Assembly (NCBI GenBank): GCA_947561585.1
Contig: CANNZV010002328.1
Coordinates: 1 to 64,000 of the forward strand
Source of the DNA: Caprella mutica
Lineage: Eukaryota > Arthropoda > Malacostraca > Amphipoda > Caprellidae
Direction: 5' to 3'
Length of the DNA stretch: 64,000 bases
The notes beneath the pieces are model-generated. The model worked only from the letters and a program-made list of their open reading frames with translations, did no database searches and was not told where the DNA came from. A program made the position numbers and the translations under genes. This document shows, one piece after another, positions 59,593-64,000 of the stretch; the first letter of the stretch is position 1; each line of letters opens with the position of its first letter.

Positions 59593-60609
59593 ATGGCACC
59601 GAAAATGACCGCCTTCATGAAAAGAAGAATTGTACAACTTTATGAAGATAAAAATTCAGTCCGGAAGATAGCCGAGGACTTGCAGTTGTCCAAAAGTGTT
59701 GTGGAAAGAATAATAAAGGACTACAAGGAGACTGGGAAAGTTTCACCACCGAAGAAGAAGGGTAGACCGCGAAACACCACTCCTAGAGACGATAGGATCA
59801 TGAGGAAAATGGCACTAAGGATAGGTTTCAGACGGCAGCAGGTATTTCTCGTGAAATGAGTACCTCCTACGATGTCAATGTTTCTAGTAGAACCGTGTCT
59901 AGATGCCTCGGTGAAATTGGCCTCTTTGCAAGGTCACCCGCGAAGAAGCCTTTGATTAGCCTCAAAAACAAGAAAGTTCGATTGAGATTTGCCTAAGATC
60001 ATGTACTCTGGACCGACAATCAGTGGCAAAATGTATTTTTTTTCCGATGAAATTAAGTTCAATCTATTTGGATCTGACGGGAAAAAATATGTAAGAAGAT
60101 TTTGTCACGAAAGATTCGATATAAAGTGCACCAAGAAAACAGTCAAGTTTGGTTGGGGCAGCGTAATGGTGTTCGGCATGATTTCATGGGAAGGGATGAC
60201 TGATCTGGTCCGTCTAAACACCAGAGTTAATGGAACCATAAACAAGAACTTGTTACGAGATCATGTCATCCCTATACTTTGACGTTCTGCCGGCGAATTG
60301 CCCATCTTCATGCAGGATAACGCCCCCTGCCACAAAGCTAAACACGTGATGGAGTTTCTTCGGGAGCAAAATGTGGCTGTAATGGATTGGCCCCCGCAAA
60401 GTCCGGACCTAAATCCAATAGAAAACATGTGGTCCACTTTGGGGAAGAATGTGAGTGCCAGGAGTCCCAACAATACTGAAGATCTTTGGCTCAAACTCGA
60501 AGAAGAGTGGGCGAAAGTGTCACTAGATGATTGTCGCCGTCTCATTCAATCCTGTGGTAGAAGGTGTGCTGCAGTCATCGATAACAAAGGCCTTTTCACT
60601 AAATATTAA
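59593..60609 (+). pseudogene. Tc1-like transposase, inactivated (A4)
   Basis: MAPKMTAFMKRR start at 59593. It shares the frameshift (near 59,833) and TAA (near 59,995) of all copies, and the TGA after PIL (60280-60282) with A3. Downstream, FMQDNAPCHKAKH and SPDLNPIENMW are intact to LFTKY at 60609. The first catalytic region reads SDEIKFN (Ser to Ile). Confidence 0.85.
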
Positions 60610-62348
60610 TGTTAGTCTGAAAATTTTTTTGTCTATATGAAGTTATTTACATTTTTGTTCACATTGTCCCACACTTTTGGCACTGTGATTTTGAGAAAAA
60701 AATTGACTCCACCATAAGTTTTTTTATATCCTACGTATTAAGCTGAACTGTTATATCATTATTAACACTATAAGTGGCTACATTGAGTGAAAAAATATTT
60801 AAATCCATTGGAAAATATTGCAGAAATGGTAAAAAAACTGAATTGTCCAACATTTTTGTCCGCCAGTGTATATATGCAAAAAGTCAATGTGCATATATGC
60901 TGAAATAAAATGCATATTGGAAATATGCATTTTATGTGCCAGAAATTATTCAATATAGTGTGCATATTACATTCCCAAAGTTAATAACGGAATTTAAAAT
61001 AAAGTTATTCTGTATATTGTTATGTTTTGAATGTAATTGTACTTTGGAGGTTTGAATGTAACTTACAATAAATCGAAGGTGTAATCTCAAGTCTTTATTT
61101 TTACTGTGGAATGTTTAACGTTAGAAAACAAAATATAACAAAGCTGTTTCAAATTTAGACTTTTTTAATAGTAAGTAAATTTCAAATATACACATTCAAA
61201 TTCAAACAGTGGAATTGGACTTTATTGTTAAATGGTATTTCAGGTTTCCAACAGTGTATCTCCTTCTATTATCTGCTAATGTATTTTTGTACTGGGGAAA
61301 CACTCGTTCTACATCACAAAAAACAAGAGGGGGCGAATGTTTCTTTCAGCCAATTTAGTGTTCTAAAGTTCTAAGCTATCCAACATTCAAATATCACATT
61401 CCGTTCATTACTTTAGTCATAACTCGAAAATCATAAACTATCTTGTTAGACCAGCGGTTTCCTTTAAATGATCCCCAACTATAAGCAGCGACACTAAGTT
61501 AATAAATGGTAAAATTAAACCATTTTGTGTTTAATTACTTAAATAAATATATACGTTTTATAAAGTTTTGATATTTTTCGAGTAGTACAACTCTCTAAAA
61601 TAATTGTTCCTTTTCATTTATTCATCAATTACTACTAGTATTTACTAAATACCAAGTGTCATATTATTTATTAATTCATTTGTAGTTTCAATATTCCACC
61701 TAAAACCTTTTTAAATTTGAATAATTAGTTTGAAAAAATATACTTGGGTCCACAGTTAAAATCGTTTTCTATGCAGAGGTTCAGAAGAAAACGGCATAGG
61801 TTAGACATTTACATGTTAAAAATTGACCAAGAAGTGCATATTTCTCGGTTAGCATATATGCACACGTGCATATTATATGCTCTTGAAATATATGCAGAAG
61901 ACTGCATATACGCAATATGCACAATGTCACATCCCTATTAATATCTATACATGATATCTAGTGCTTTATAATTTATTATAAAGTTGAATTGTTCAAATTT
62001 TTGGAACAAGTTATTCTAATGGCCAGTTTTAACAGCAGATACAGGACACAGCATGAAATAACCGATACAGATATATTGTTGCATCTCTAACAGAAAGTTT
62101 AGAGTTAATTCAGAATCTAATTAAACTTTACCAAAGGGTTGTGAACTGAAATTAAAAACTTCCACATTTATTGTTATAAACAGATTCTAGCTTTACTGAT
62201 TAGTGACCATTTTTGAATAGTTGAATTTGTAGAGAGAAAAAGAATTTGACAAAGTTTCATAGGGGACGAAAACTAGGAACAAATTGTATCTTAATTTTAA
62301 TATAACATAATAATGACTGAAATAACAATAACGACTGAGCTAAAAATG

Positions 62349-62726
62349 TTAGAGTCTACGGTTGCCTCTTCTTCTTCCACCTCTACGTCTGCTTACAGAT
62401 TCTGTCACCAACGCAGCTTCGTCACCATCGTGTTCAAATGAGCCATCTTCGTTTAGAAATACAGTCCTGCTAACGCCTTTTAGGTTAGGATTGGGTGGAA
62501 TATAAGGCATTTCATCCTCAAGCTCTTCACTTTGTTGGTAATGGTTATCTGCAGCTGTGACAGACGTAGTTCCTCCGAGATAATGGGACGCTGAACACAG
62601 TGGCTTACGAGTCCGAAGAATATGCTGGTCAACCTCTTCCTTGAATACTTCTTTGTAACCATTGTTGATATATTTACAATCGGAGAATGATACCGGCAAA
62701 CAAACACGTTGAAAATTAATCTGCAA
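62349..62726 (-). pseudogene. EIF1AD: EIF1AD-like 5'-truncated copy 4 with an open chimeric frame
   Basis: From 62697 down to 62349 the last exon is preserved and, unlike copy 3, stays in frame to the Arg/Gly-rich tail. The upstream 29 bases come from block C and provide a start, MQINFQRVCLPV, giving a 125-residue open frame without most of the OB-fold. No TATA box or splice acceptor equivalent is present. I treat it as a pseudogene; a short chimeric protein cannot be excluded without expression data. Confidence 0.8.
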
Positions 62727-64000
62727 ACACGTTGAAACTTTGCATATAATCTCTTTGCCCTGTTACAATAGATCTATTAGCAGTATGTTAAATTTTGACA
62801 ATTCTTGTACGCTGTAATTGAAATAAATAATTAAAAAAAGAACATAGCTTTGAATTCTATTCGAATGTTGTTTTCTCAAAAAATAAATAAAAATTCTGCG
62901 TTGATTTTTTTCCATTTTGAATCTTCCTTTCAAAATTTATTCTGTCTAATTTAAATACAAATTTCCTTATAAAAATACTTTATAGGGTACAGTTTCAATT
63001 AAAAGGAGCTAATTATATTCCTCGTAAAAAATTCAAAAGATTTTGATTAAATTTTTTATATTAAAGAATAAATTAATTAATAGTGACAATACTTTAATGG
63101 TTATACTCTTATGTGCTTATAATAAAAAAATATTTAAATTTTGCAAATATTTAATTAACCGATTAAATAAATTGTATCTTGTAAGTGTTGGTTTAATAAA
63201 TAATTTAAATAAATATGCACCAACATAGCTCTTTTATCAGAGGAATTCTTAGTTATGGGACGGTTTCATATTTTCGATCATGTAATAAATACAAAGAATT
63301 ATCCTTTGTTATATGATCGAAAATGTGGCACTGTCCGATAACTCAGAACATACCCTACATGTTACAACTGATTAGGAAATAGTGATGTAATGCTGTTCTA
63401 TTTATTTTTTTATTTTTCGTAGAAGTGACTCGTTAAAAGTTGTAAAAAATAAAATAGAATTCAGTCACTTATTTATTTTCATTATGTTGTCACATTTTTT
63501 TTAAGTAACCTCAGCTGGAGATAAATTTCTCCGTTTAAGTTTTTATTTATAAAATTAAAACTATTCATTCATAACAAAAAAAAATATAATATTTTTAATT
63601 TAATAGTCAAAAAATATAATATAGATAATTTAAATATTTAAAAGATATTAAATTTTTCAACTTGATATTTCAAATTATAAAATACATTAATTTGATATTA
63701 AATCTGTAGTCGAGTTCAGTTATGATTAATATTAAAAATAGTAATAAAATAAAAATAAAATAATAAAGCAATAATAATAAATAACAAATAGTCTCAAGTG
63801 AAATAAAAAACTATTTAATTTATATGTAATTTGATAATGATTTAGACAGCTTTTCTCTTGAATATTTACAGGTTCAAACTAGTAATAAAAAATATTACAC
63901 CACTTTCCGAACACTGTTGGTATGTACTTGTATTGGATAGCAAGTTCCTAATTATCGGACGGTTACAAATTATCGAACATATAATAACAATTATAAAGTG
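62698..64000. repeat. Block C, second copy; no gene seen
   Basis: Near-identical to 50300-51,606 and running to the end of the window. It includes the long inverted repeat at 63246-63348. Differences are a few substitutions and a short deletion near 63,813 relative to 51,418. Confidence 0.75.

Larger units (their letters stand above)
56614..60868 (+). mobile_element. Tc1-like transposon, copy in A4 split by a hAT insertion
   Basis: Terminal repeats as in A3. The 5' inverted repeat is interrupted at 56729 by an autonomous-type hAT element with duplication ATAATGAT on both sides. Confidence 0.88.
56471..61937. mobile_element. Non-autonomous hAT element, copy in A4 (three-level nesting)
   Basis: Left end TAGGGTTGTGACA (one change) at 56471, right end at 61937, target duplication TTAATATC (56463-56470, 61938-61945). 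Contains Tc1 56614-60868, which in turn contains hAT 56729-59442. Confidence 0.8.
56471..62697. repeat. Segmental duplication copy A4 (5' half of gene missing)
   Basis: Fourth copy: hAT 56471-61937, Tc1 with a nested second hAT, spacer, truncated EIF1AD-like gene. Gene homology stops at 62697, the position equivalent to 50299 in A3, followed by block C. A3 and A4 are the closest pair. Confidence 0.85.

Overview
This is animal nuclear DNA, most likely from an arthropod and probably an insect. It is AT-rich, has spliceosomal introns and a TATA promoter, and carries a dense transposon load typical of insects: BEL/Pao LTR retrotransposons, a Jockey-type LINE, Tc1-like, mariner-like and hAT DNA transposons, and MITEs. 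I cannot name the species from sequence alone. The only host gene I can support is an EIF1AD-like gene (eIF1A-domain protein, 40S/translation related). It occurs four times on the minus strand: two copies look intact and two are 5'-truncated.

The backbone is a repeated segment present four times. Each copy (A) holds a non-autonomous hAT element with an inactivated Tc1-like transposon nested inside it, followed about 400 bp later by the EIF1AD-like gene. The copies are A1 at about 4.68-9.59 kb, A2 at about 14.15-35.16 kb (expanded by later insertions), A3 at about 46.8-50.3 kb and A4 at about 56.5-62.7 kb. Three of them are preceded by a second repeated block (B, about 10.1-14.1, 42.7-46.8 and 52.8-56.4 kb) made of AGGTCA-rich repeats and a large fold-back element ending in ACTAGT. 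A3 and A4 share extra lesions: one further stop in the Tc1 transposase and loss of the 5' half of the gene at the same base. They are therefore the youngest pair, and they share a further downstream block (C).

Region by region: 0-1.5 kb, 3' part of a LINE reverse transcriptase; 1.5-4.6 kb, no gene; 4.7-9.2 kb, A1 with EIF1AD copy 1; 10-14 kb, block B1; 14-20.8 kb, A2 with EIF1AD copy 2; 20.8-26.8 kb, Jockey-type LINE inserted at the predicted transcription start of copy 2; 27.0-34.9 kb, young BEL/Pao element (minus strand); 35.2-42.7 kb, a second BEL/Pao element (plus strand) with abnormal ends; 42.7-52.8 kb, B2, A3, C and two MITE-like elements; 52.8-64 kb, B3 with a decayed mariner, A4 with an inserted autonomous-type hAT, and C again.

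The genes do not form a pathway. The interest lies in a host gene amplified inside a transposon-rich segment, in which the nested insertions act as dated markers. The most unusual signals are four covarying hairpins in the Jockey-type 3' region, a BEL element whose ends suggest insertion of a concatemer fragment, and a Jockey insertion that separates a gene copy from its TATA box.
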